64,000 nt of DNA, from the NCBI RefSeq assembly GCF_003946865.1, contig NZ_QXTH01000007.1, forward strand, positions 1 to 64,000. Reading direction: 5' to 3'. This DNA is from Antribacter gilvus (GTDB taxonomy: Bacteria > Actinomycetota > Actinomycetes > Actinomycetales > Cellulomonadaceae). Below, one piece after another: positions 17,337 to 26,134 of the stretch (position 1 is the first letter of the stretch; each line of letters begins with the position of its first letter). The translations under genes and the position numbers were made by a program. The notes under the pieces were generated by a model. That model was not told where the DNA came from, did no database searches, and saw only the letters and a program-made list of their open reading frames with translations.

Positions 17337-18965
17337 TCAGCGCGTGACCATCGACATCACGGCCCACGGCGGCAGCTCGAGGTCGAGCACGAGGACTCCT
17401 GTCGAGGGCACCTCGAGCGTGGAGCGACGCAGGTCGTCGGCGACGCGCCGCAGGTGCGCCTCCACCTCACGTGACAGGTTGAGCGGCTCACCGAGCCGGT
17501 GCCACTCCTCGGCGGGGTTCCCGCGGTCCCAGTCGAGGATCTCGACGTCCACGAGGGTCCCGGGCGTCAGGCCCTCGATGGCCTGATGGATACGTCGGCT
17601 CGGACCGTAGGCGGCGAGCCGCCGGGTGGCCTCGTAGGAGCTCTCGGAGCCCACGGGTCGGCGACCCATCTCGTCCGGGTAGTTGAAGAACACCGCCGCC
17701 ACGGCGCCGGTGCTGCTCGCCCGGGTGACGACCCCGTGCGGCGCGTCAAGCAGCACCGTGTCGCCCAGACGTCCGAGCATGGCCATCGCGTGGAACGTCG
17801 GCTTGTGGATGCCCTGCTCGTTGACGAGCCCGAACCCTCCGTGGAACGGCCCGATGCCGGCACCACCCTCCTCGAAGACGTCCGTGAACGTCCAGTAGGC
17901 GATCGAGTCGGCCAGCGCGGCGCACCGGAGGAAAGCACGCGTGATGTACGTCGCGGCGAAGAGCGTGTCGTGCATGGCGTCCCGGCTCGACGGCGAGCTC
18001 GACCACTCGGTGATGTGCACCTCGGCGCCGGGGTACGGGCTGCGAGCGATGAGATCCCGCAGGACCGTCAGGTCGTCGGAGGTGGCATCGACGTGCCGCC
18101 GGATCTCCGTGGCCCGGCCGTCGGAGCCGAAGGCGTAGTCGGTCGGGTACAGGTGCGTGGAGACGAAGTCCACGGGCACGTCGCGATCACCGCACCAGGT
18201 CAGGAACTCCTCGATCCACACCGGGCGCCAGTCGAGCGCGTCCGGGTCCGCGGCCTGAGCCGTCGCGTGCTCGGAGGACCTGTCCTGCGTCTCGCCCGCG
18301 TAGCGGTCGTCCGGCACGAAGACGCTCGTCGACGGCCCGCCCACGACCAGCCCCGGGTCGATGTCCTTGATCGCGGTCGCGGTCGCCGCGTAGAGCTCGA
18401 AGTACTGGGTCCTGGTCCCGGTCCAGAAGTGCGGGACCAGGTTCGGCTCGTTCCACACCTCGAACGGCCAGCGGCGTACCTCGTCGAGCCCGTACCGGTC
18501 GATCCAGTGCCGGACTGTCGTCGTCACCAGCCCGACCCACCGGTCCATGTCCCGGGGCGGGCTGCAGTGGGCCTTCCACCAGAAGACGGTCTCGGTCTCG
18601 GTCGCGAGCTCGCGCGGCATGAACCCGAGCTCGACGAAGGGCCGGGCTCCCGCCGCGAGGATGGCGTCGAACACCTTGTCGACGTAGCTGAACGTGTACA
18701 CCGGCTCGGGCAGAGGGGTGGGCGGGCCGAAGCCGCCGCCCTCGCTCGCGCGGTAGACGAACATGTCGTCGTGGAACACACCGTGGAACCGGACGTACCG
18801 CGCGCCGAGCTCGGTGACCGCCTCGCGGAACTGAGCCTGCCAGTCTGCCCGCAGGGCCTCGTTCGCCCGGCCCGCGCCCAGGCACTCGTTCCAGATGTGC
18901 TTGAGCGCAGGCCCGGACTTCTGCCTCGCGTCGACGGAGAAGTCGGGTCGTGTCGTGTCAGTCAT
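17337..18965 (-). CDS. GH39 glycoside hydrolase (beta-xylosidase-like)
   Basis: A 542-residue cytoplasmic enzyme without signal peptide. The GH39 (beta/alpha)8 barrel spans residues ~15-380, with general acid/base Glu in EVWNEPN (~residue 170) and nucleophile Glu in HITEWSS (~residue 318). A beta-sandwich occupies the C-terminus. GH39 members cleave beta-xylosides and some other glycosides with retention. The gene is divergent from the LacI regulator, with a palindromic operator (19063-19078) in the shared gap, so induction by xylo-oligosaccharides is likely. Confidence 0.88.
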   Translation of the reverse strand: MTDTTRPDFSVDARQKSGPALKHIWNECLGAGRANEALRADWQAQFREAVTELGARYVRFHGVFHDDMFVYRASEGGGFGPPTPLPEPVYTFSYVDKVFDAILAAGARPFVELGFMPRELATETETVFWWKAHCSPPRDMDRWVGLVTTTVRHWIDRYGLDEVRRWPFEVWNEPNLVPHFWTGTRTQYFELYAATATAIKDIDPGLVVGGPSTSVFVPDDRYAGETQDRSSEHATAQAADPDALDWRPVWIEEFLTWCGDRDVPVDFVSTHLYPTDYAFGSDGRATEIRRHVDATSDDLTVLRDLIARSPYPGAEVHITEWSSSPSSRDAMHDTLFAATYITRAFLRCAALADSIAYWTFTDVFEEGGAGIGPFHGGFGLVNEQGIHKPTFHAMAMLGRLGDTVLLDAPHGVVTRASSTGAVAAVFFNYPDEMGRRPVGSESSYEATRRLAAYGPSRRIHQAIEGLTPGTLVDVEILDWDRGNPAEEWHRLGEPLNLSREVEAHLRRVADDLRRSTLEVPSTGVLVLDLELPPWAVMSMVTR

Positions 18966-19062
18966 GGTCTCCTTCGGTGGCCTGCGCCGCGGCGTCGGTA
19001 CCGGGTCGCGTTCTGGACAGGGGTGGCTTCGCTGCCACCAGTGGGTCGCGCACGGCCCGCAC

Positions 19063-19078
19063 GGTATATCGATAAACC
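19063..19078. promoter_or_regulatory. LacI-type operator between GH39 and lacI-like gene
   Basis: A 16-bp palindrome GGTATATCGATAAACC with the central CG typical of LacI-family sites; only one base pair is mismatched. It sits in the divergent intergenic region 18966-19171, about 98 bp from the GH39 start. Confidence 0.65.
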
Positions 19079-19171
19079 AGGTGGTCGAGAGTTCACCATC
19101 GCGCGTCGTGGATCGTCAAGCCGGACCCATGGATCGTCGCCGTTCCGTGACCCGTGGCAGAGTGACCCGAC

Positions 19172-20203
19172 GTGGGAGAAAGACGGACGATGAGCGACGT
19201 GGCCCGAGCCGCCGGGGTCTCGTTGATGACCGTGTCGAACGTGCTCAACGGGCGACCGAACGTCGGCGCCGAGACGCGGCTCCGCGTCCTGGAGGTCGTC
19301 GACGAGCTCGGCTACGAGATCAACCTGGCCGCGCGGCGGCTCCGGTCGGGCCGGACCGGCACGGTGAGCCTCATCGTGCCGCGGTTCGACCATCAGTACT
19401 ACAGCGAGCTGGCGGCCCGGATCTCCGACGTCCTCGCACCGGAGGGCCTGCACCTCGTCGTCGAGCAGTCCGGCGCGAGCCGCGAGCGTGAGCTCTCCGC
19501 CCTGTCGCTCGCCCGGCTCCAGCAGTACGACGGCGTCCTGCTGAGCGCCGTGGGTCTGGACTTCCAGGACCTCGACCGCATCCATCCCGACGTGCCGATC
19601 GTGCTCCTCGGCGAGCAGGACGTGCCCGACCGGTACCACCGCGTCAAGATGGGCAACGTCACCGGGGCGCGGCTCGCGACAGAGCATCTTGTCGAGTGCG
19701 GCGCGCGGCGCATCGCCGTGCTCGGCGGCCGGCTCGAGGCACCCCACCCCGAGATGGCGACCTACCGGGCGCGAGGCTGGGCTCAGGCCCTCGAAGCGGC
19801 CGGCCTGAGCCCGGACCCTTCGCTGGCGATCCCGCTGGAGTCCTTCTCGATCGCGGAGGCCCGATCAGCGATCCGGGAGCGGGTCCAGGGCGGGCTGGAG
19901 GTCGACGGCGTCCTCGGTGTCACCGACGAGGTCGCGATCGGAGCCATGGCAGGGCTGCGCGACGCCGGCCTCGTGGTTCCCGAGGACGTCCAGGTGGTCG
20001 GGTTCGACAATCTCCGGGTCTCCGAGCACGTCGGGCCCGGGCTGACGAGCGTCGACCCCGGGCACGACGCCATGGTGGCTCACGCCCTGCGGCTCCTGCG
20101 CCAGCAGATGGACAACAAGGGAACGACGCCGGAGCACGTCGTCAGCGAGGTCGCCCTGGTGGTACGCGGGAGCACACGCCGCCCCGTCAACGACCGGAAG
20201 TAA
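19172..20203 (+). CDS. LacI-family transcriptional regulator
   Basis: A 343-residue repressor. The HTH is at residues ~7-27 ([21 protein letters not shown]), followed by the hinge helix with [13 protein letters not shown] periplasmic-binding-protein-like sensor domain covers the remainder, with the usual closing [28 protein letters not shown] 19172 is used; ATG 19190 (MSDVARAA) is an alternative start. It lies between the GH39 gene (divergent) and the GH62 gene (downstream, same strand), both with LacI-type operators, so it probably represses them until a xylan-derived sugar binds. Confidence 0.88.
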   Translation: MGERRTMSDVARAAGVSLMTVSNVLNGRPNVGAETRLRVLEVVDELGYEINLAARRLRSGRTGTVSLIVPRFDHQYYSELAARISDVLAPEGLHLVVEQSGASRERELSALSLARLQQYDGVLLSAVGLDFQDLDRIHPDVPIVLLGEQDVPDRYHRVKMGNVTGARLATEHLVECGARRIAVLGGRLEAPHPEMATYRARGWAQALEAAGLSPDPSLAIPLESFSIAEARSAIRERVQGGLEVDGVLGVTDEVAIGAMAGLRDAGLVVPEDVQVVGFDNLRVSEHVGPGLTSVDPGHDAMVAHALRLLRQQMDNKGTTPEHVVSEVALVVRGSTRRPVNDRK

Positions 20204-20287
20204 CGCCAGACCTCCGGAATGTCTTGTGTGTCGCGTTTCGTCCATGTAACGTTAAAACGGAGCCAAGGCCAGGCTCTCGCAACAACG

Positions 20288-20303
20288 ATGTTAGCGCTCA
20301 CAT
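20288..20303. promoter_or_regulatory. LacI-type operator upstream of GH62 gene
   Basis: ATGTTAGCGCTCACAT is a near-perfect 16-bp palindrome with an AGCGCT core, the classic LacI-family operator form, 71 bp before the GH62 start. An additional TAACGTTA palindrome lies at 20247-20254. Together they indicate local control by the adjacent LacI regulator or a second family member. Confidence 0.7.
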
Positions 20304-20373
20304 CCTGGCTGTACCCACCCATTTCTCCCGCCACGCCACGCGACGAGCGGGACGACGAGTTGAGGAGCGAACC

Positions 20374-21846
20374 ATGCGCAGAAGAAGGTCCGTCGTCATG
20401 CAGGCACTGGGGGTCGCCGCCGCCTTGGTGCTGACCTCCGTCGCAGCGACAGCCCCGATCCAGGTCTCCCCCGCCGCCGCCGCGAGCAGCAACCTGCTCA
20501 CGAACGGCGACATGGAGAACGGCACGACCGGCTGGTCCGCCTTCGGCGCCGGTTCGCTGGTGTCCTCCACGAGCCCCGTCCACGGCGGCTCCCGCTCGCT
20601 CGCCAGGACGGGACGCACGGCGTCCTGGAACGGCTCCGCCCAGGCCGTGACCTCCGTCCTGGCGAACAACACCGGCTACACGGCCAGCGTGTGGGTGCGG
20701 TCGCAGAGCGGAACGCCGACCGCCAGGGTCACGCTGGCCATCACCGCCGGCGGCACGACGAACTACCTCACCCTGGCGCAGGGCGCCGTGAGCTCGTCCG
20801 GCTGGACGCAGCTGACCGGGACCGCGACCGCGAGCTGGTCCGGCACGCTGTCGTCTGCCACGTTCTACGTGGAGACGGCCGCCGGGACCGACGGCTTCTC
20901 CATCGACGACGCCTCGCTCGTCAGCAGCTCGGGGTCCTCCTGCAGCCTGCCCTCCAGCTACCGCTGGTCGTCCACCGGCGTGCTCGCCCAGCCACGGTCC
21001 GGCTGGGCCTCGCTCAAGGACTTCACCACCGCGCCGTACAACGGCAAGCACCTCGTCTACGCGACGACCCACGACTTCGGCACGTCCTGGGGATCGATGA
21101 ACTTCGGGCTGGTGAACAACTTCTCCGAGCTCGGCTCGGCCTCGCAGAACGCGATGTCCTCCGCCACCGTGGCGCCGTCGCTGTTCTACTTCGCGCCGAA
21201 GAACATCTGGGTGCTCACCTACCAGTGGGGCGCGGCCGCGTTCATGTACCGCACGTCGAACGACCCGACGAACCCCAACGGCTGGTCCGCCGCGAGCCCC
21301 ATGTTCACGGGAAGCATCTCCGGCTCCAGCACCGGTCCGATCGACCAGACGGTCATCGGCGACGGCACGAACATGTACCTGTTCTTCGCCGGTGACAACG
21401 GCAAGATCTACCGGGCCAGCATGCCGATCGGGAACTTCCCGGGCAACTTCGGCAGCTCGTACACCACGATCATGAGCGACACCACGAACAACCTGTTCGA
21501 GGCACCCCAGGTCTACAAGGTCCAGGGTCAGAACCAGTACCTCATGATCGTCGAGGCCATCGGCGCCAACGGCAGGTACTTCCGCTCGTTCACCGCCACC
21601 AGCCTCTCCGGCTCCTGGACACCGCAGGCGGCGACCGAGAGCAACCCGTTCGCGGGCAAGGCCAACAGCGGCGCCACCTGGACCAGCGACATCAGCCACG
21701 GTGAGCTCATCCGCACCACCGCCGACCAGACCATGACGATCGACCCCTGCAACCTGCAGCTGCTGTACCAGGGCCGCTCCCCCAGCTCCGGCGGCGACTA
21801 CGGCCTCCTGCCGTACCGACCGGGCCTGCTCACGCTCCAGCGATAG
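20374..21846 (+). CDS. Secreted CBM-GH62 alpha-L-arabinofuranosidase
   Basis: A 490-residue exported enzyme. A signal peptide occupies residues 1-~38 (basic start MRRRRSVVM, hydrophobic core, Ala-rich cleavage). A carbohydrate-binding beta-sandwich of the CBM4/9/22 kind follows ([19 protein letters not shown] to FSIDDASL, ~40-185). The GH62 five-bladed propeller fills the rest, with the catalytic residues in LKDF (general base Asp), GPIDQT (Asp) and LFEAPQ (acid Glu). The two conserved cysteines (SCSLPS, DPCNLQ) likely bridge its ends. GH62 removes arabinose side chains from arabinoxylan. ATG 20374 follows TGAGGAG. Confidence 0.93.
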   Translation: MRRRRSVVMQALGVAAALVLTSVAATAPIQVSPAAAASSNLLTNGDMENGTTGWSAFGAGSLVSSTSPVHGGSRSLARTGRTASWNGSAQAVTSVLANNTGYTASVWVRSQSGTPTARVTLAITAGGTTNYLTLAQGAVSSSGWTQLTGTATASWSGTLSSATFYVETAAGTDGFSIDDASLVSSSGSSCSLPSSYRWSSTGVLAQPRSGWASLKDFTTAPYNGKHLVYATTHDFGTSWGSMNFGLVNNFSELGSASQNAMSSATVAPSLFYFAPKNIWVLTYQWGAAAFMYRTSNDPTNPNGWSAASPMFTGSISGSSTGPIDQTVIGDGTNMYLFFAGDNGKIYRASMPIGNFPGNFGSSYTTIMSDTTNNLFEAPQVYKVQGQNQYLMIVEAIGANGRYFRSFTATSLSGSWTPQAATESNPFAGKANSGATWTSDISHGELIRTTADQTMTIDPCNLQLLYQGRSPSSGGDYGLLPYRPGLLTLQR

Positions 21847-21865
21847 GTCAGCGCACGACAGGTGG

Positions 21866-21903
21866 CGAGCGCCGCGCACCCGAGGTTGGGAGCGCGGCGC
21901 TCG
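21866..21903. terminator. Hairpin terminator after GH62 gene
   Basis: A perfect 12-bp stem (21866-21877 with 21892-21903) with a 14-nt loop, 20 bp after the GH62 stop and before the next same-strand gene. Confidence 0.75.
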
Positions 21904-21944
21904 GCGCTCGGCGTGACGGCACCGTGGACGTCTACGCTGGGACG

Positions 21945-22469
21945 ATGGCGCTGGCCGTGTGCCTGCTGTTCGACGGGCCGACCGAGCGGGTCCTGCGACA
22001 GCTGTGGCAGCGGCTCGAGGCCGAGGGCGTGCCCACGCTCGCCACGCACACGCACCGCCGGCACGTGCCGCACCTTTCCCTGGCGGTGCTGCGCTCCTGG
22101 GACCTGGACAAGGTACGTGCCGCCGCCGAGTCGCTGCCCGACGCAGGACCTACCACTATCCGCTTCGACGCCGTCGCGGCGTTCCGACGTGGCCGGATGA
22201 ACCTCGTCCCAGCCGTGACGAGCGAGCTGGTGGCACGCCAGGAGCGGCTCGTCGAGGCGCTCGGCGCGACGGAGGACGAGCTGCACAAGCACTACGTCCC
22301 AGGCACCTGGACTCCGCACGTCACCGTGGCGACGCGCGTGCGGCTGGAGCAGACACCGCTGGTGCTCGAAGCGGCCTACGAGATCCTCCCGTTGACCGGC
22401 ACGATGACGCGGGCAGCGCTCGTGGACGCGGGTTCCGGCGTCGTGCACCCGCTGGCGGTGGTCCCTTGA
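21945..22469 (+). CDS. 2H phosphoesterase / 2'-5' RNA ligase-like protein
   Basis: A 174-residue protein with the two HxS/T motifs of the 2H superfamily: HLSLAV (~residue 44) and HVTVAT (~residue 126). LigT-like enzymes hydrolyse or ligate 2',5'-linked or cyclic phosphodiesters in RNA. The physiological substrate of actinobacterial members is unknown. ATG 21945 was preferred over GTG 21924 because MALAVCLLFD fits the first strand. It is convergent with the next minus-strand gene. Confidence 0.8.
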   Translation: MALAVCLLFDGPTERVLRQLWQRLEAEGVPTLATHTHRRHVPHLSLAVLRSWDLDKVRAAAESLPDAGPTTIRFDAVAAFRRGRMNLVPAVTSELVARQERLVEALGATEDELHKHYVPGTWTPHVTVATRVRLEQTPLVLEAAYEILPLTGTMTRAALVDAGSGVVHPLAVVP

Positions 22470-22471
22470 CC

Positions 22472-22876
22472 TCAGCGGCTGAGCTCGATGAGCGCGAGCA
22501 GCGCCCGGCCGTAGGCATCGGCGGGATCCGGGTCGGTGAAGACGCGTGTCCGGCCAAGGACCTCGACCTCGACCTCGTAGGCGCCGTCGACGCGGCGCAG
22601 GGCTCGGAAGCTCGAGCGTAGGAGAGCGCGCAGCTGGTCCTCGCGCGGCAGCCACAGGGCGTCCTCGATCGCGACCGAGTCGAGCGCCCACTCGGTGGTG
22701 CCGTTGAAGCCGAGGATCGTGCCCGTCGGGTACTCCCGCGCCTCGATGGTCATCGTGCTCACGGTGAAGACATCGCTCGCGAGCTCCGGCGCGTCGATAC
22801 GGAACTGGTCCCCGTCCACCGGGTTCCAGACGAGGCCGGCTTCACGCAGCTCCGTGGCGAGATCGGTAGAGATCAT
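22472..22876 (-). CDS. Conserved hypothetical protein
   Basis: A 134-residue acidic protein with WNPVDGDQFRIDAPEL at the N-terminus, then GFNGTTEWALDSVAIEDALWLPREDQLRALL, and a C-terminal beta pair and helix. I recall this as an actinobacterial family often carried in databases under the unhelpful name CpaE, but nothing here resembles a pilus ATPase: there is no P-loop. It begins 14 bp after the 22891-23205 gene and is the third gene of the leftward calpain-effector cluster. Role unknown. Confidence 0.7.
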   Translation of the reverse strand: MISTDLATELREAGLVWNPVDGDQFRIDAPELASDVFTVSTMTIEAREYPTGTILGFNGTTEWALDSVAIEDALWLPREDQLRALLRSSFRALRRVDGAYEVEVEVLGRTRVFTDPDPADAYGRALLALIELSR

Positions 22877-22890
22877 CGACCCATGATCCC

Positions 22891-23205
22891 TCAGCCCTCC
22901 AGCCGGCGGATCACCACGCTGGGCGTCGTCGCGGCAGACCCACCCGGCATGGCCGACACCGTCTCCGGGATGCGGACGTCCACGAGCACGGCCTGGCCCT
23001 CGTCGAAGAGGCTGAACTCGTCGCCGGGCGAGAGCACCACCTTCGCCGACTCGCCGCCCTCCCCCTGGATGGTCAGGCGGGCGATCAGGCCGGTGTCCCG
23101 GCGGACCGCCGTCATGACGCCGACGGTCGTGGCGCCGATCCTGGCGCGTGAGGCCAGCGGGATCACCACGTCGTCCTGCTGGGCCTCGGCTGCGTTCTCG
23201 GTCAT
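22891..23205 (-). CDS. Small protein beside calpain effector (DUF6406-like)
   Basis: A 104-residue protein, largely beta (VIPLASRARIGATTVGVMTAVRRDTGLIARLTI...VLSPGDEFSL). ATG 23205 is chosen for its AAGGAG site; an in-frame GTG at 23274 would overlap the upstream effector gene. No signal peptide or lipobox. The fold pattern recalls the small DUF6406 family, tentatively. Its place directly after the calpain-type effector makes it a candidate immunity protein or secretion chaperone (inference). Confidence 0.6.
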   Translation of the reverse strand: MTENAAEAQQDDVVIPLASRARIGATTVGVMTAVRRDTGLIARLTIQGEGGESAKVVLSPGDEFSLFDEGQAVLVDVRIPETVSAMPGGSAATTPSVVIRRLEG

Positions 23206-23266
23206 GTCGTCTCCTTGCTGCGTTCGGGGGACCTCGTCGGCGGGCGGGGTGCTGGTGCGTCCGTCG

Positions 23267-24298
23267 TCAGTCACCAGGCTTCTCGCTCACCGCGACGTTG
23301 CTGAAGTTCTTCTTGAACTCCTCCTCGGTGAGGGTCACGTAGTGGGGCTCACCCGCGTTCGGACCCCACGGGTTCATCAGCCGAACGTTCCCGTCCTTGT
23401 CCACGCTGTCGACCATGTAGGCGTGACCACCCACGATGTCGTCGTGGTCCACGTCCTTCGGCGTCCAGGCGACGACGGGCTTCCCGTCGGCCAGGTCGTC
23501 ACGGATCTCGCCGGTGCTGCGCTCGTTCCAGGGCAGGAACGCGTCCGTGGAGTACTCGTCCGCGTCCTTGCCCGTCATCATCTTCATCATGTCCTGCGGC
23601 CACTGCGACTGGATGTTCTCGTAGCCGCCCTGGAACTGCGCAGCCGCCTTCTCGTAGACGCTGACCCAGGCGGGGTTGCCGTCGGCGCCCATGGCCGCGG
23701 GGTCGATGAGGCTTCCCTCGACCTTGACCTCCACCGGGTTGCCGTCCTCGTCGTAGAGCGTGACGGTGTAGGTGTTGGTGTCCGCGTCGTACTTCATGTG
23801 CTCCTGGAGCCACTCCGGGTCCGCCTTCGCCATGGCCGCGGCCGACGCGAGCAGGCTGCAGTCGCCCATCTGACCCTGGGAGATGTTGTCCGGCCGGAAC
23901 TCGTCCTCGTCCAGGTCCACGGGACCGATCGGCTTGTGCTCGCCGTTGTCGGTCGGGTTGCCCTCGGTCGACCGGGGTGCGCCGTCGCCGCCGGCACCGC
24001 CGGCTCCTCCCCCGCCGCCCGAGCCACCGCCGCCGTTGCTCTTGCGCTCCTGCGCCTCGGCGTTCGCCGCGAGCCGGGTGGCCATGTCGGCGAGCGCGGC
24101 GCCGGCCGCGGCGATGGCCGGGCGGTGCTGACCGCGCCACTCAGCCACGAACGCCTCCCGGTTGGGCCCCTTCCAGGGTGCGCTCGCCACGGCGGGGTCG
24201 ACAGAACGCGGCACGCCCTGCAGGTCCTCGCCCCAGGAGCCGAGACGTCGTCCCAGCTCCCGGAGCTGCTGGACGTCCGCTCCCCAGAACTCGCTCAT
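23267..24298 (-). CDS. WXG-domain calpain-type cysteine protease, putative T7SS effector
   Basis: A 343-residue protein in three parts. Residues 1-~90 form a helical WXG100-like hairpin with the turn PWKGPNREAFVAEW, the export module of ESX/type VII substrates. Residues ~95-115 are a Gly-rich linker. Residues ~125-343 form a C2 (calpain) protease with the catalytic Cys in GQMGDCSLLAS, His in GGHAYMV and Asn in NPWG. Having all three residues suggests an active enzyme. It is followed by two small genes in the same direction and faces a lipoprotein gene. No T7SS core genes are in the window. Bacterial C2 proteases occur as toxin domains; the target is unknown. Confidence 0.85.
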   Translation of the reverse strand: MSEFWGADVQQLRELGRRLGSWGEDLQGVPRSVDPAVASAPWKGPNREAFVAEWRGQHRPAIAAAGAALADMATRLAANAEAQERKSNGGGGSGGGGGAGGAGGDGAPRSTEGNPTDNGEHKPIGPVDLDEDEFRPDNISQGQMGDCSLLASAAAMAKADPEWLQEHMKYDADTNTYTVTLYDEDGNPVEVKVEGSLIDPAAMGADGNPAWVSVYEKAAAQFQGGYENIQSQWPQDMMKMMTGKDADEYSTDAFLPWNERSTGEIRDDLADGKPVVAWTPKDVDHDDIVGGHAYMVDSVDKDGNVRLMNPWGPNAGEPHYVTLTEEEFKKNFSNVAVSEKPGD

Positions 24299-24390
24299 GT
24301 GGTCTCCGTACGGGGTAGGGCGCAGGACTGTCCGCGCGTGCAGTACTTTCGGGATGGTTCAGAACGATCTCGACGCGCGGGGGAACAACG

Positions 24391-24933
24391 ATGCCGAAGA
24401 ACGACCACTGCAGCCTGCTCGCTCTCGCGGGGGCGGCACTGGCCGTCGGGATGCTCAGCGGGTGCACCGCTCAGGCCGACCCGCCCGGCGACGTGACCAC
24501 GCGCCTCCCGTCGGTGGAGGACCCGGTGGCACAGGTGGCGCTCGACGAGGCCGAGGCGCACTACGGAGACCTCCTGCGAGAGGTCACCGGCCTGGTCGAC
24601 GCGGCGACGGGCGTTCCCGCCGAGTGGACCTCGGAGTACGAGGCCTCGGCGTCCGGGTCCGACGCCGGCTGCGCCTTCTCGACCGAGCGGCTCCGCGCCG
24701 ACGTCGACGTGGACGCGGCCACGTGGTCCGAGATCGCCGACGCCGTGGCCCCCGTCCTGGAGGGACGCGGCTTCACCGAGCCGGTCGAGGGGGACGGCAC
24801 GGGTGGCTGGCTCTCGCTGTCCGCCCAGGACCCGTCCGGGGCGGTGTTCGAGCTCCGCTCGAAGGGGCGGGTCGACGTCGACGTCGACGGCGCGCTGGTG
24901 TCGGCGGACGGCGACTGCACGCTCACCCACTGA
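24391..24933 (+). CDS. Secreted lipoprotein, LppA-like
   Basis: A 180-residue lipoprotein: N-terminal basic residues, a hydrophobic stretch (LLALAGAALAVGM) and lipobox LSGC with Cys at ~residue 25. The mature part is acidic, with a conserved pair CAFSTERL... and a late Cys (DGDCTLTH) that may form a disulfide, and alternating helices and strands as in the mycobacterial LppA group. It diverges from the calpain effector across a 92-bp promoter gap and is convergent with the PurA-like gene. Function unknown. Confidence 0.75.
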   Translation: MPKNDHCSLLALAGAALAVGMLSGCTAQADPPGDVTTRLPSVEDPVAQVALDEAEAHYGDLLREVTGLVDAATGVPAEWTSEYEASASGSDAGCAFSTERLRADVDVDAATWSEIADAVAPVLEGRGFTEPVEGDGTGGWLSLSAQDPSGAVFELRSKGRVDVDVDGALVSADGDCTLTH

Positions 24934-24964
24934 TCCCCCCGCACGTCGCTGACCTGGCGAGAGG

Positions 24965-26134
24965 TCACAATACGGGCGCCGCCCGGTGACGGCCAGCCCG
25001 GTCGATGGGGAGGTCTCCCCATGCCCGGCGGTCCTCCCTCGCCGGCCCCCGCCCCACCAGGGCCACCGGCCCGAACGCGTCCAGCGGCAGCCTGCCGCCG
25101 GTCGTGACGAACCCGTCGAACACGTCGGCGTGGGACACGGCCAGCACGTCGGCCATCGTCTGGTCGACGGCGGCACGGAGCAGGTCCGCGTCGATCGCGC
25201 CGGTGCGGAACACCCCCGCGAAGGTGTCGTCGCCGTTGTGGGGCTCGGCCGGCCGGGACGGGAGGGCGCCCTCGCCAGGCAGCGGCCCGGCCCCGTGCCG
25301 GGTGGCGTAGGTGCGCGTACAGCCGACGGTCCGCACCCGCTCGATCCCGGCCGAACGCGCCAGCTCTCCCGCGTTGGCCGGAGTCGTCGTGGACCACGTG
25401 GTGTGCGGCTGGAAACCGAAGCTCTCGTCGAGCCAGAAGCCCTGCGCGCCCTCGAACACCGTGTGCCCGGTCCGCAGCTCGTCGAGCAGGCGGTCCCGGT
25501 CCACCAGCGTGAACGCCGCCGCCGCCTCGCACTGCGACCGGGCCGCGGCGGCGGCCCGGTCGGTGCTCGCCCAGGTGGGGTCGAGCACGCCGTCGGCCAC
25601 CAGGGTCTCGGCCACGGCGACGGCCTTGGCCACGTGCTCGGCGGGACGGGCGAGGTCGGCGGCGCGCGGGGCGTCGTCGGGCAGGGCGAGGGCGAAGGCG
25701 ACCGTCTCGCCGAAGCCCGTCCCGGTGGAACCGTGCCGGGCCGCTCCGCGGCCCGCTTCGCGTGCGTGGTTCGCGGCCACGTGCGCCGCCGTCGTGACGA
25801 GGCACCCGCCGTCCACGTACAGGACCGGGGCGAGCCCGAGGCGCACGAGGGCCGCCCGCTCGGCCGCGGCCGCCGTCGGCTCCACCGTGCAGTAGCCGGC
25901 CACCCAGGTGGGGGCGCCCGAGAACGAGCCCGACCCGAAGGACGCGAACGTGTGGTGCCGGCCGCCCACGACCACGTTGTGCGCGGCCTGCTGCCCGCCG
26001 TTGAACCGGACCACGCGGTCCGCGCCGGACGCGGCGACGAGGGCGTCGACCGCGGCGCCCTTGCCCTCGTCGCCGAACCCGAGGCCCACCACCACGTCGG
26101 CGGTGGCGGGCCTCGACAGGTCCCGCACCGTCAC
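24965..26134 (-). CDS. PurA-like (adenylosuccinate synthetase family) enzyme
   Basis: A 389-residue member of the adenylosuccinate synthetase fold. GLGFGDEGKG supplies the N-terminal phosphate/Asp motif, FNGGQQAAHNV the region of the catalytic His, STGTGFGE the IMP-side loop, and RTYATRHGAGPLPGE the C-terminal signature. It is shorter than housekeeping PurA (about 427-430) and deviates at several positions (GQQAAHN for GxNAGHT), so it probably acts on a different nucleotide or amino acid. GTG 26134 overlaps the VWA gene stop by GTGA, so the two are co-translated. Position behind a NrtR-type box suggests a nucleotide/NAD-linked stress role; this is inference. Confidence 0.78.
   Translation of the reverse strand: MTVRDLSRPATADVVVGLGFGDEGKGAAVDALVAASGADRVVRFNGGQQAAHNVVVGGRHHTFASFGSGSFSGAPTWVAGYCTVEPTAAAAERAALVRLGLAPVLYVDGGCLVTTAAHVAANHAREAGRGAARHGSTGTGFGETVAFALALPDDAPRAADLARPAEHVAKAVAVAETLVADGVLDPTWASTDRAAAAARSQCEAAAAFTLVDRDRLLDELRTGHTVFEGAQGFWLDESFGFQPHTTWSTTTPANAGELARSAGIERVRTVGCTRTYATRHGAGPLPGEGALPSRPAEPHNGDDTFAGVFRTGAIDADLLRAAVDQTMADVLAVSHADVFDGFVTTGGRLPLDAFGPVALVGRGPAREDRRAWGDLPIDRAGRHRAAPVL

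Noticed and set aside
22472-22876. Pilus assembly protein CpaE
   Set aside because: The family sometimes bears this name, but the 134-residue product has no P-loop or receiver domain.
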